From NCBI RefSeq assembly GCF_023898315.1, contig NC_064615.1, positions 734,497,450 to 734,561,449 on the forward strand: a stretch of 64,000 bases of DNA, read 5' to 3'. The notes under the pieces are model-generated. The model did no database searches, was not told where the DNA came from, and saw only the letters and a list, made by a program, of their open reading frames with translations. Shown here in pieces: positions 1 through 49,953 of this stretch (positions are counted from its first letter, which is position 1; every line of letters begins with the position of its first letter). The position numbers and the translations under genes are program-made. The DNA comes from Schistocerca nitens. Taxonomy: Eukaryota; Arthropoda; Insecta; Orthoptera; Acrididae.

Positions 1-334
1 AGTATTTCAGTTTTATTTAATTAATTTACTGTAAATGGAATTTAAAATATCTTGTCTTATTGAGGAAGAACCGTGCCAGATGTGTACGTTGAATCACACT
101 TCCACACACAGAACAGTTACACTTGTGCTTTGTTGTTCTGTAGTTTTTGTTTCGTAGCTTTTATAGTTGCTGGGGACTTAATTAATTAATTGTGGTAACG
201 GAAATTTCCTTTCATTCTTTGTTGTTATTCTATGCAGTCAGATTGCGTACTAATACTAGTCAGGGCCAACCGGTTAGAGACTTCGTAGCCGGACATACAG
301 CGACTAAAATTAAAAATATTTGCATTATAAATAA
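1..334. other. No recognisable feature
   Basis: AT-rich sequence with only short poly(T) and TTAATTAA motifs. I see no open frame, repeat family or RNA gene that I can name. Confidence 0.4.
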
Positions 335-772
335 TTAAGCCCCCATGCAACAGTCATATAGAACAACAGGCTGGATCAGGGTTTTGTACAGTCGAATCTT
401 GAACTGTCTGGAGAGATATCTGGACCGAAGCAGTTGTGCTAGGCTGTGGTAAGATCGGTTTCCTGCTTGTATTCTGGCCTTGATCTCTGCTTCACATGAT
501 AAGTTCTCAGTGAAATGTTCCCCTAGGTATTTGAATTCTTGCACTCTCTTGTAGGACTGGTCCCCAACCTGTAGGGATTGTAGATGATCAGCAGCCTGAC
601 AATGATCACGCGTCATAACGAGGTACTCTGTCTTGGCTTCGTTAATGTTTTTATCTTGATGGACACCACTGTTTAATATTAAAGCGCCTGATAACCACAT
701 CAACGACTCGATATTTAAAGAAATGTAGAGAGAAGGAAGAAAAACACAAGACGATGTTCTCAAAAGCGCCAT
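335..772 (-). pseudogene. RTE-type LINE, reverse transcriptase C-terminal fragment
   Basis: The minus-strand frame (145 codons) contains the connection/thumb region of an RTE-type non-LTR polymerase. Visible landmarks are NEAKTEYLV, then a FKYLGEHFTE block, then a run of Arg/Lys-rich sequence ending in KTLIQPVVLYDCC, which matches the usual KT.I.PVVLYGCETW block. Only about 100 residues of the family are present; the FADD catalytic motif and the endonuclease are absent, so this is a dead fragment. The first 40 or so codons look unrelated and are probably read-through from flanking DNA. Confidence 0.65.
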
Positions 773-779
773 GGGTGAA

Positions 780-1090
780 GCTTTACGAGGATATTATGCA
801 GTCAAATAACGTAATAGCCTGTCTAAAAGTCGAAAACATTCGTGTTAGTTGTTGCTTCCATAGGAAGGCATGTTGTACAGGAGCTTCCAGAAGGAGTACG
901 ATATCAGAGGTAGACTGATACCCAATGAACCCACACTGAAAGTGAATACAGCTGAGGCCAGATGCTAAGACCCAGATATTATAGACAATCCGCACCGTCT
1001 TCACCAGGCAGCATATGAGTGTAACACTACGATAGCTACTTGGCATCTGCGGTTCTTCAAAGGCTTGGGAAAGATAATTAAAATAACTTG
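780..1090 (-). pseudogene. Jockey-like reverse transcriptase fragment
   Basis: The minus-strand frame shows SSYRSVTLICCLVKTV followed by FQCGFIGYQSTSDIVLLLEA and then a decayed AF.LF motif. These correspond to the RP(I/V)TL..C..K and QCGFR..RST.D...LLE blocks of jockey-group reverse transcriptases. Key residues have drifted (Pro to Ser in SYRP, Arg to Ile in GFR). It abuts the RTE-type fragment to its left but belongs to a different LINE group, so the two are separate insertions or a rearranged junction. Confidence 0.55.
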
Positions 1091-1099
1091 CTTCCATGA

Positions 1100-2360
1100 A
1101 ACAAGAAACCGTTCAGTTTCTCATAGCGCCATAAAAATTGCGAAAACGTTTCCTGTAGCATTCTCAGCAGTGCACAGCAACATGCTGTAATCGATTTTGT
1201 CCTAACTTGGACCCGTGTCGCGTGCTGGGGTAAACACTGAATCCAGCTTCCACATAATAATAAACGTCAGTTTTATCAACTTTATCATTCGTGACATCAA
1301 AGACTGAACTGTCCCTATCAATAGAAATTCGGTAGTGAAACAAAGCCAGATCCGATTGGCGGTAGCAGTGATTTGAAAGAAATTCTCCGCCGTAGTCTCG
1401 AAAATAACTCACTCGCTGGTAAGGAGATATCCATTCTTTACCACAGCATTAGTGTGGCACTGCTCACCTCCTTGTAATACCTCTATAAACTGCTGGTACA
1501 TGGATTAGTGGAACATATGATGGAGTTGACGAACTGTTACCACGATCTTCAGTTGCCGTCGTTAACGATAAATCTTTTACGCCTCACCACCCAGAAACCT
1601 GCGAGGTTCTTATCAAATGATCTGCATCTGAATTATTTGCACATCCGCAAGGCTGCACGCACGGTGAGCGACATTCGTCAGTTTCCAGTTACCCTGCATT
1701 CGTTATACCTCCAAGAGACAGGTGATCTTTGCAGGGAGGTACCATCAGCGTCAAGTATCGGTTTCGTTATCTTATCCATCCATATTACTGCTCGTGGACG
1801 CTACTCTCAGACATAGTCAGCAGGCAGTACCGCGCCCAGTTCGCCTTGCATAGCAGTTACCTGGGCTGCGGTATCTACACCTACATTAGGCAGCATCTGT
1901 AGGAAGCATACGCTCATATGAACGGCAGATACACTGCTGCTGTAACTACTTGCACACTAGTGCTCGGGAAGGAATCGAGGACAGATGTTTTTCCTTGATG
2001 CGACAACCTCACAGTACAGATGACTCGGTAGAGTTAAGATAAATCTCCTGGAGATAAAAAATGTAGTCCTCTTTATAAATGCCAAGGGCTGGTTTTCCTC
2101 TATATGTATCCTTAATCTATTGAAATTTCATACGTTAAACTTTTCTACTTCTGGCCCCTTTTATTGCCAAGTTCTTAAACTTCAAGAAAGGACTGGGTGC
2201 TTCCCTCCCGCAGGCTTCAAGCAGACCAGCCTTCTTTGGGTTCGTTTGACAGCATCACGCAAAAAGGGTTAGAGGGCTCTCGGGCACCACTGTCACTTTC
2301 TGGGTGTTAGTTTGTCGGTTTTCCTTTGTAGCGAACTTGTTTGCGGTGAACACTCTGGTA
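1100..2360. other. No recognisable gene
   Basis: Several short open frames exist on both strands but none shows a domain, signal peptide or splice context I can support. Probably old, diverged repeat DNA. Confidence 0.35.
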
Positions 2361-2364
2361 CAAT

Positions 2365-2545
2365 ACCGGCAGGGGTGAAGCTGCGACCTCGAGTGGCTCA
2401 GCAGCTCACTTGGGTGAGGGCATTGTCTGCGAGAGTCAAGATTCTGGCTTCACGGCTCGGTATGATACAAAGTTTTCATCTGCCCACAAGTTTTAAAAGT
2501 ACACACATTCCGCCGCAGAGTGAAATATTCATTCTGGATTCAGGT
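2365..2545 (+). repeat. Diverged tRNA-derived SINE-like element
   Basis: A decayed tRNA-like head (GAGTGGCTCAG..., then a degenerate T-arm) is followed by a tail reading CTGCCCACAAGTTTT and CCGCCGCAGAGTGAAAT..CATTCTGGATT. I recognise the tail as the end of a common insect tRNA-related repeat whose usual form is CCGCTGCAGAGTGAAAAT. No target duplication is visible, so the borders are approximate. Confidence 0.5.
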
Positions 2546-2810
2546 TGAATGTCTCGCAGTTTCTTGTTGGATTGTTGTACGCACCTTTGTAAGGCTGTTA
2601 GCGCCCGCTGCAGCAGAACCGACGGATAACACAGTGGATGCAATAGACTAAAAAGTGTACTGGCGACAATATATATTTGCATTGGTGCTACTGGTTTGTG
2701 CCAGCTTGATTGTATCAACGTTAGTCACATGTATTTTTCATATGGCGGCTTTAATGAACTGGAAATTTTGTACGCTTCGTTATAAGGAATTCACTAGGTG
2801 ATTTTAATCT

Positions 2811-3016
2811 GCCGGCCGGGGTGTCCGAGCGGTTCTAGGCACTACAGTCTGGAACCGCGCGAATGCTACGGTCGCAGGTTCGAATCTTGACTCGGGCATG
2901 GATGTGTGTGACGTCCTTTGGTTAGTTAGGATTAAGTAGTTCTAAGTTGTAGGATACTGATGACCTCAGCAGTTAAGTCCCATAGTGCTCAGAGCCATTT
3001 GAACCATTTTTTTATT
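2811..3016 (+). repeat. tRNA-derived SINE, type A
   Basis: Full-length type A SINE. It starts GCCGGCCGGGGTGTCCGAGC, carries a tRNA-like B box (GGTTCGAATCTTG), then the shared body (GGTTAGTTAGG, TAAGTAGTTCTAAG, ACTGATGACC, AAGTCCCATAGTGCTCAGAG) and ends in CCATTTGAACC plus a short T-rich tail. Seven further SINEs in this window share the same body. This copy has several point differences, including GACTCGGGC for GCCTCGGGC, so it is not a recent insertion. Confidence 0.85.
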
Positions 3017-3159
3017 TTAATGTACTGCAGCTTCTTTTCTTCAAGGCTTCGAAAACTGTTTTATGTAGACTAATACATCCATACATTCCTATCGGTACAC
3101 TATGTTGCTGCTGTCTAAATAAACTTGTAACGTTTACGCTCGGGCGTACGTTAACTCTT

Positions 3160-4231
3160 TAAGGGGCTCCGGAAAGGCTCAAAATAATGAAAAGTTCAAT
3201 TTTTACTTTTTTGCGTTTTCTGAATCTGCAGACTATTACCTTTTAATAGATATATAATTTATTCAATTCCGAAGACTACAACTATTTTTAAATTTTTTTT
3301 AAAATGTGTTCTACATGGGCGTGACCCACTGTGGCGCTGTTAAACTGCTGTCAAATGGTGTTATTATGCAATTTTATGCAATATTATGCAATATTATGCA
3401 ATAATGGAGGCGATAAAACCTATTTTCAGAGACTTAGCAGCACCTGAACTGTTGAAAAAGTGTGTTCACGGAAAAACTCAAAACCCCAATGAAAGTGTAA
3501 ATAGTGTTATATGGTCGAGAATCCCCAAGACTGTATTTGTTGGAATAGAAACACTTCACTTTCGTGTGTATGATGCTGTTGCGACTTTCAATGATGGCAA
3601 CATTGTAAGGTGCAAGGTATTTAGAAATATGGGAATGAAGATAGGTTCTAACATGGTACGAGCGATGCTTGTTTTAGACAAGGAACGCCTTCGGGCTGCA
3701 GACAGCGCTGTAAAGAGTCTAGAAATACAAGCAAGAGTAAACAGGAGGAGGAACAAGAGGAAGCTGGAGGAGGAGTTTGCAGAGGATGAAGATAATCCAT
3801 CCTATGGACCTGGAATGCACTAAAAAGTTAATCCAATCTTTGTCGCTCGATTCCCAAAACTTTTATTTTCTCATACTAATTACATGTTTTCTAAGGATCT
3901 TCCAAACATATTTGTTTCAAACTTTCAGTAAATGTTACACAGTACCTTCTGCATAATTTAACACAGCCTTTTTCCAAAAAACTGTATATTTTTGAATATA
4001 TAAATAAAAAATTGCAAAAAAATGTTGTGAATTTTCATTACAATTGAAAAAAAATCATCTTTAATAACTGAACTAAAATTTTGTAAAATCCCTGTGTTAA
4101 GTTGTAGCCCATATTCCAATAAGTAATCTGTAAAAAGTTCAACTTCCTACCTCAAATACTTTGTGAGGAAAGATGTAATTTATAAGCCTTATTTTAACAT
4201 TGCAAGTATAGGGCGTTCCGGAGCCCCTTAA
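3160..4231 (+). mobile_element. Mutator-like transposon remnant with terminal inverted repeats
   Basis: The element is bounded by AAGGGGCTCCGGAA at 3161-3174 and its inverted copy TTCCGGAGCCCCTT at 4216-4229, both in a TTTAA context. It encloses one 3' coding fragment (3386-3823) followed by a long AT-rich tail. The protein fragment is of the type found at the C terminus of arthropod Mutator-like transposase-domain proteins, so I class this as an internally deleted MULE-type element. The TTAA context would also fit a piggyBac-like target, but the protein does not look like piggyBac. Confidence 0.6.
3386..3823 (+). pseudogene. C-terminal domain of a Mutator-like transposase-associated protein
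   Basis: Open frame of 145 codons; the methionine at 3404 is the likelier in-frame landmark because the codons before it lie in a tandem TATTATGCAA repeat. Landmarks are LLKKCVHGKTQNPNESVNSV, SRIPKTVFVG, a YDAV..FNDGN block, a lysine/arginine-rich stretch (NRRRNKRKLEEEF) and an acidic EDEDNPSYGPGMH ending. I recognise this ending from uncharacterised arthropod proteins that carry a Mutator-like transposase domain. The upstream catalytic portion is missing, so this is a truncated copy. A more decayed relative lies at 32246-32643. Confidence 0.55.
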
Positions 4232-6710
4232 AGCCTGTACTATGGTAAGTTGACGGGCTTCACCTTATAAGAAAGGATTTTAGTAAATATGTTGACCGCG
4301 TGTACCTGAATGGAGGCACAATCAGACTTACACCCACTCAGTAACAACAATGATACGTCAAGCAAGTCTAAAATGCAACTACACGTTAGGACGGGCAAGA
4401 AACATACACAGCAGATGCTACCAATTGTTAATAATACGGTCGCCAGCCTAATTAGGCATTAAGTGAGTTTTTTCCTTGTACAAGTGGATGTACGTACAAG
4501 CATAACAACACGTAGTAATACTGCATTATATGGTAAATTTTAGAACCAGAAAAATCTACTGAACTGATATTTTCCCTTTCTGTACTAATTTGGACAAGCT
4601 AATAATACACAACATTACACTATAATGATTACTACAAACTGCGTTTTGTCTATTGATCCGACTAAAATCGGGCATAGGTTACCCTAGAAATAGCACTTTT
4701 GAAACACACATACAATGTCAATTTTAATAAGGGTAAAACACTGATAAATTTAGGTTTTATATTGACTTTAACTTTGCTGGTCAAATCAGTTCAGTACTCT
4801 TCAGAATTTAAATGAATAGAAAAGAAAAGAGTGGAGGGGGGGACCCTGAAACTGTTACGATCACTGTGTTGAAACTATTAACTATTGGAAGCATTAAGCA
4901 CTCAAGATTTACAATATATGAGTTACTACTCTTTTTGTCTTATTACTTCCTCATTTAACTACCATTATTTTTGTCTCAAATTAATTAAGCTTCATTACTA
5001 AACCAATTCCAAAATTATCTTCCAACTTTGTCAGATCTTTGTTCTTTGCTTATATTTTCATTAACAATAAAGCTCCTTAAACATCTTTCTAGCATAGATA
5101 GGTCTGCAGGTAATTCTTATTAACATAAACTTTAAATCTTCATTTCGGGACACTCGGATTGCACAACATGTGGAAAGGACCCTGTCTAGGTTAGTGATGA
5201 GGGTAATTAATTGATAGGACAATTCTGGTAAAAGTTAAGTTGTTATTGAACAGTCAGGAACAAAATTAACACTGGTCCACACGAATACAATTCTAAAGAT
5301 TCAACCTGTTCGTGTCGATGCGGCGGTTGGCGGGCGGCGAGATGGCGAGGCGCACAGCACACATACAATCACAGTTATGGCTCTTGATGTATCGGCACTT
5401 TGCTTCTTCTTAGCGTCGCAATCCTTTTCAATTTAGTGCCTATAGAATATAGCCATGCTGTATAGTCGTCGGAAACGGCACATCCGAGGCTCAATGAAAT
5501 CACGTTTTCCAGGAGAGCCTCCTCGATCCAGAACGTGTTTCTCAGACCGATGCCCAACTCCGACTATATTGCTGAGCCCGTTATGTCGTGCCGCGCCCGT
5601 GTGCATTTTCCCGCGCTCGCCTGCCATCCACCTTTTACCGCTCCCCTACAGACAGGGTATTCACCAAAGGTTTTGCATTCCACATATCGTAATACATTGC
5701 CTACGTATGGACCAGGCGCACAATTACAATTTTAAACATGTTACAATAGATTCAACATGGGTTACACTTCAATTCTGTTATAGCATTGCTTGAAATTTGA
5801 CATAAATATTAATATTCACATCGAAAGTTGCTTACATTTTCTTTAACATAATGACACGAAAAGAAAAAAAATGAAATCAAAACATTGCTTACACTAATTT
5901 ATCGAAAATCAGAAGAAAAAATTATTATATGTACTGTTGTTGTTGTTACAAACTTCTCGCACCTTTCACAGGAAGTCTTAACATTACAGCTTGTGGGATC
6001 TGGTGAGTTCCTAAATTCGCCACAGATACGAACATTTTGGTTCTACATATGCAGACATTTCAAAGCCGAAGTTGGGCAGTAATGGAAACAAAATAAAGGG
6101 AGATTTCATTTCAACCGGTAAGGGCCATTGTGGTAAAATGTTATCATTCAAGGTATTACAATTTTCTTTTATGCGATACTTATACTCAGCTGCTCGTGCT
6201 GTTGTTTTTTACAATTCCCTTATAAGATACATGTTGCGGTGTGGTCAGGCAAATTATACTGTATCTTACATTCTTAGTAAAATAGTTCAGTTCATTATTT
6301 ATCACTTCTATTTACTTCAGTAGAGGAGCACATCTTTGAAAGCACTCTGCTAGTAAGCATGTATTCTTTGTTACAGGTCGATTATATAACAAATCTTCCT
6401 TGTGTTTCACAAGACGTGCAATAATGTGATAACATGATAAAACTTTATCTACTGATTACTTCGGAAGAGCCATCTATAAATGGAGCAAAGGAATGCTACT
6501 GGCTAATTATTTCATCAGATCGTCTGTTGTTAACTAAAGCCGAACAACATCGGTTATTTTCATTACAAATATAGGTTGTTTACTTTCCTTCTGGTTATCG
6601 TTTGGTTAAGCGCATCATTACTGACGTTAGTTTTTCTATGAAGACTCAGACAGAGTTACCCAGTTAGGTCACCAACAGCTATCGTTTAAGTAAAGGAGAT
6701 CTCCAAGACA
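4232..6710. other. Upstream flank of the esterase gene; no gene recognised
   Basis: Mostly AT-rich sequence. The part from about 5290 to 5660 is markedly more GC-rich (GCGGCGGTTGGCGGGCGGCG and similar) and has overlapping short open frames on both strands. It looks like part of a repetitive element, but I cannot assign a family. Nothing here resembles a clear core promoter for the gene at 6711. Confidence 0.3.
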
Positions 6711-46147
<39,437 letters not shown>

Positions 46148-46354
46148 GTAAGATAATATTTACTCGTCAATATGATGAAATATATTTTGATTTTCTAAAA
46201 TTTTCTAGAGACAAAATTTCTGCTTGAGAGACACCGCAACAAAAAGCAATTAAAACCGATTCATGAGTAAACAAATCAATGCGTGTGCTCAGAATACTTA
46301 GCGCTGGTATACAGTCCTTTCAAGTATTTTCGCAAAGGTAAGAATAAGCCATCA

Positions 46355-46465
46355 GGGTGTTGTGTGCTGTCCTTGGGTTAGTTAGGTTTAAGTAGTTCTA
46401 AGTTCTAGGGGACTGATGACCGTAGATGTTAAGTCCCATAGTGCTCAGAGCCATTTGAACCATTT
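46355..46465 (+). repeat. 5'-truncated tRNA-derived SINE body
   Basis: Only the 3' body is present, beginning GGGTGTTGTGTGCTGTCCTT and ending CATTTGAACCATTT. The tRNA-like head is absent, yet a 13-bp exact target duplication, GAATAAGCCATCA, flanks it (46342-46354 and 46466-46478). GGGTGTTGTGTGCTGTCC matches the type B SINE at 49496-49705 rather than type A, so it is a truncated type B insertion. Confidence 0.88.
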
Positions 46466-46479
46466 GAATAAGCCATCAA

Positions 46480-47170
46480 GATAGATTTGGATGATACGAA
46501 ATACCTGAAAAATACGTAATTTTTCTACAGCAGATACAAGTTCCTGTAATCCAGATTGAATTAATGATGCTTCTTTGTAGAGTTTAAAACAACTGTTGGT
46601 TGTATTTGTACTACACACACATACACACACATGTAAGCGACATGTGCCTTTAAATGCGTACTGGATATTTAGCCACATGTTATATGAAGGTAGACACCTG
46701 CCACAAGCGCTTCAAAATACCTAATAGTAGAAATTAGTTAACAGCACTGATAATAAATCTATTACAGCCGGTTTGTTCCATGATTTATTTCTTAAAGCAA
46801 ATCGACTTTGGATAGGAAACTGGATGACACATTTTATATTGTCTTTTGAAAACTTTTTCTGTCGTCGAAGCGATAGTGTATGTTTTCATGCATGGAGTAC
46901 TCGTTTCTAATTATTATTCCCGCACCCACGGGACATGCAGTTAACCAGGTCATCAGGAAATCCACTGAGAAGTATGTCCTAAACTCTGACTCCTTTGACC
47001 AATCGCGACTGTATAAAAGGCATAGCATCTCCTTCTTATACGAGAAGTGTGAAAAAACGAACCCGCAAAATAATTGTCCCGTATTCTTAACATGGGTTTG
47101 CTGCATAATTCTTGAATATATTCACAGTTCGAATATGAAATAGTTCCTTGAGACGCATAAACTTCGGTGC
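46480..47170. other. No recognisable gene
   Basis: Downstream of the last secure esterase exon. A frame at 46880-47143 was inspected for the missing esterase C terminus and does not match it. Confidence 0.35.
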
Positions 47171-47339
47171 ACGAATTAGCACAGATGAAGAAAGCATCGC
47201 TTGTGCGAAAATCAGCTCACCGTTTTCTCACACGATATCCTGCGAAGCACGGGGAGATTCCTGTTCCGTAGATTTTTGAAACTTACTTGATACGGTGCAA
47301 CACTGCAGACTGTTAACCAAGGTACGAACACATGGAATA

Positions 47340-48434
47340 CGAAGCGTGTTTTTTTAAGTAAGTACTGTTTTGAAGTTAAAGAAAGACGTGCTAAGATATC
47401 TCAATAATTTTATTTTTACATGAGAGCCTGTACCTTAATCTACGCACTGACGCCATTACAGTCTGATTCTTCCTTTTTTACGCTGTGTACTGAGTGTTTA
47501 AGATGCATCCGATAATAGTGAGTCCCGCCGACTGTGAAGTACGGGCTGTTATAAGATTTCTTAGTGCTAAAGGCCTAAAAGCGACCGATATTCGTCGTGA
47601 GATCTGTGCAGTTTACGGAGAAAACATTATGAGTGATGGAATGGTAAGAAAGTGGGTGAGAGCATTTAAAGATGGCCGCACAAATGTGCATGATGAACAG
47701 CGGAGTGGGCGTCCTTCGGTCGTTAATGAAAGTTTGGTGCAGGAAGTGGACAATAAGGTGAAAGAAAACAGACGTTTTACGATATCCTCCTTGCGGGATG
47801 ACTTTCCTAATGTTTCTCGTAGAGTTTTGTAAGGCATTGTGACCGAGCACTTGAATTACCGAAAACTGTGCGCAGGTTGGGTAACGAAAATGTTGACGGA
47901 TGTGCACAAAACCAAACGTTTAGACAGTGCATTGACTTTCCTCGAGCGGTACCACAACAACGGTGATGATTTCTTAAGCCAAATTGTAACGGGTGATGAA
48001 ACACGGTTGGCCTACGTCACACCAGAATCAAAGCAACAGTCCATGGAAGTTGAGCAAGGGCATCGTTTTGCAGCAAGACATTGCCCGTCCGCATGAGGCG
48101 AATCAGACCAAAGATCTCATCACATCTTTTCGATGGGAAACTCTAGATCACCCTCCGTACAGCCCCGATCTGGCGCCCAGTGACTACCTTCTGTTCCTGC
48201 ACTCGAAGAAACTCCTGGGCGGTCAGCGTCTTCAAGACGATGACGAAGTCAAACCAGTGGTGATGCAGTGGTTAACTGGTGCAACGTTATGACAAGTGCC
48301 TCAATATTGACGTACATTATGTAGAAAAGTAGATTAAGGTACAGGCTTTCATGTAAAAATAAAATTATTGAGATATCTCAGCACGTCTTTTTTTTAAACT
48401 TCAAAACGGTACTTACTTAAAAAAACACGCCTCG
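47340..48434 (+). mobile_element. mariner transposon inside CR1 copy C, internally deleted
   Basis: Starts CGAAGCGTGTTTTTTTAAGT and ends with the inverse, CTTAAAAAAACACGCCTCG; TA on each side (47338-47339, 48435-48436). Inverted repeats of about 105 bp include TCTCAATAATTTTATTTTTA and its inverse. At 1,095 bp it is shorter than a complete mariner of this type because the middle of the transposase is missing. Confidence 0.92.
47503..48292 (+). pseudogene. mariner transposase, broken
   Basis: Begins MHPIIVSPADCEVRAVIRFL at the ATG at 47503; the DNA-binding half (KATDIRREICAVYGENIMSD, RPSVVNESLVQEV) is readable to 47829. A TAA at 47830-47832 interrupts the frame, which then continues in register (IVTEHLNYRKLCAGWVTKML, FLSQIVTGDETRLAYVTPES) with the first catalytic Asp. 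A deletion between the first and second Asp and a frameshift near 48050 follow. The second Asp (IVLQQDIARPHEA) and third (YSPDLAPSDYLLF) lie in frame 47993-48292 with the D34D spacing of mariners. All three acids survive, but the gene cannot make an intact protein. Confidence 0.92.
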
Positions 48435-49495
48435 TAGATTCCATATATGTGAGTGGCTGGAAGACATCTTATGTAATGGAACCCAGTACTTTGTCCTGGA
48501 AGTCGTGTGTTTATCAGAGACAAGGGTATCGTTAGGAGTGGTCCAGGAAGTTTGATAGGACCGTTTTTAGTCTCTATGGTCTGACGGACATTATGAGCAG
48601 CCATCTTCGCTTGCTTGCTGGTGAAGGCGTCGTCGTTGAGTGACTATTGCAGTATACAAGATGACTTCGATCAAATTTCTAGTTTGTGTGATGAACGGCA
48701 GTTAGTTCTCAATGAAGAAAACTGTAATTTAATGTGGAGGAGCAGGAAAAACGTATCTGTAACATTCGGATACACTATTAGTTATGTCGTGCTTGACATT
48801 GTCACGTCGTTTAAATATCTTTGGGCTCAACGTTGCAAAGCGATACAAAATGGAACGGACATATGAGGACTTGTAGAGAAGGTGAACTGTCGATTTCGGT
48901 TTATTGGGAGATGGTTAGGAACATGTGATTCAGTTATAAGCAGGACCCTAGTGCGAGCTATTCTTGAGTACTGCTGGAGTGTTTCGCATCCCTATGACGA
49001 CGCATCAAAAGAAGACATCGAAGGAATTCAGACGTGGGCTGCCATATTTGTTACTGGTAGGTTCTAACGACACGCAGTCATTACGGACACGCTTCGTCAA
49101 CTCATGTGAAGAGAAGGCGACAGTCTTTTCACGGAATACTATGAGAAATATTAAGAGAACTGGGGCTTGAAGGTGACGGCGGAAATATTCTATTGCCGCC
49201 AAAGTACATTCCATGTAAGGAGCACGAAGAGAAGAGAGGTTACGTCCTTACGGAGTCATGTAGACAGTCGTTTTTCACACAGTGTGTTTAGGAGTGAGAC
49301 AGGAAGGGAAATGACTAGTAGTGGTCCGAGGTACATTCCGCCATGCGCCATGCGGTGCGTTGTCCAGTATTTATGTAGATGTAGATGTAGATGTAGATAT
49401 GATGGAATTTTTAGTAATGATTAATCGCTTGTAATACGAGACGTAGTTGTGCAGAACGGGAACAACTACTGTTATCAAAAACGAACAGGATTTTG

Positions 49496-49705
49496 GTTCA
49501 AAATGGCTCTGTGCACTATGAGACTTAACATCTATGGTCATCAGTCCCCTGGAACTTAGAACTACTTAAACCTAACTAACCTAAGGACAGCACACAACAC
49601 CCAGTCATCACGAGGCAGAGAAAATCCCTGACCCCGCCGGGAATCGAACCCGGGAACCCGTGCGCGTGAAGCGAGAACGCTACCGCACGACCACGAGCTG
49701 CGGAC
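49496..49705 (-). repeat. tRNA-derived SINE, type B
   Basis: On the minus strand the head reads TCCGCAGCTCGTGGTCGTGC, GGTAGCGTTCTCGCTTCACG and GGGTTCGATTCCCGGCGGGG, a different tRNA-like unit from type A. The 3' body (TTAGGTTAGTTAGGTTTAAG, TAGGGGACTGATGACC-like, AGCCATTTTGAAC) is that of type A. A 12-bp exact target duplication, AACAGGATTTTG, flanks it (49484-49495 and 49706-49717). Confidence 0.92.
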
Positions 49706-49953
49706 AACAGGATTTTGTTAGCAGTTATTTGACCAATGTTTCGTTTTCGCTCACTTTACTCATAACAATTACTCACGCTGAAAGAGAAACGCTCAATCCA
49801 CAATAATTACGTAACTGGTGATACAGGATACCTGATGCGACTGAAAAATTAAATGGATGTACGAGTTTTTCTAGACAATTGTCGATACTCTTCTTCGGTA
49901 CTGGTCCTAGTAGTTTGTATTTCATTTACGCAACAGCAAAAATATATGATTTA

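Larger units (their letters stand above)
47175..49400 (+). mobile_element. CR1-type non-LTR retrotransposon, copy C (second subfamily), split by a mariner
   Basis: The left part (to 47339) encodes a decayed reverse transcriptase including DTVQHCRLLTKVRTHGI, corresponding to DTVPH.RLL.KLRAYGI. A mariner (47340-48434) interrupts it at TA. The right part resumes with CEWLEDILCNGTQYFVL and runs through DDFDQISSLCDERQLVLNEE, VSVTFGYTISYVVLDIVTSF and RFIGRWLGTCDSVISRTLVR. It ends in a GTAGATGTAGATGTAGATAT tail near 49399. Copies A, B and D carry the same tail but differ in sequence, so this is a different subfamily. Many stops make it inactive. Confidence 0.82.

Noticed and set aside
46880-47143. 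Frame tested as the missing esterase C-terminal exon
   Set aside because: No GYL, HADE-type or catalytic His block and no suitable acceptor in the required phase.
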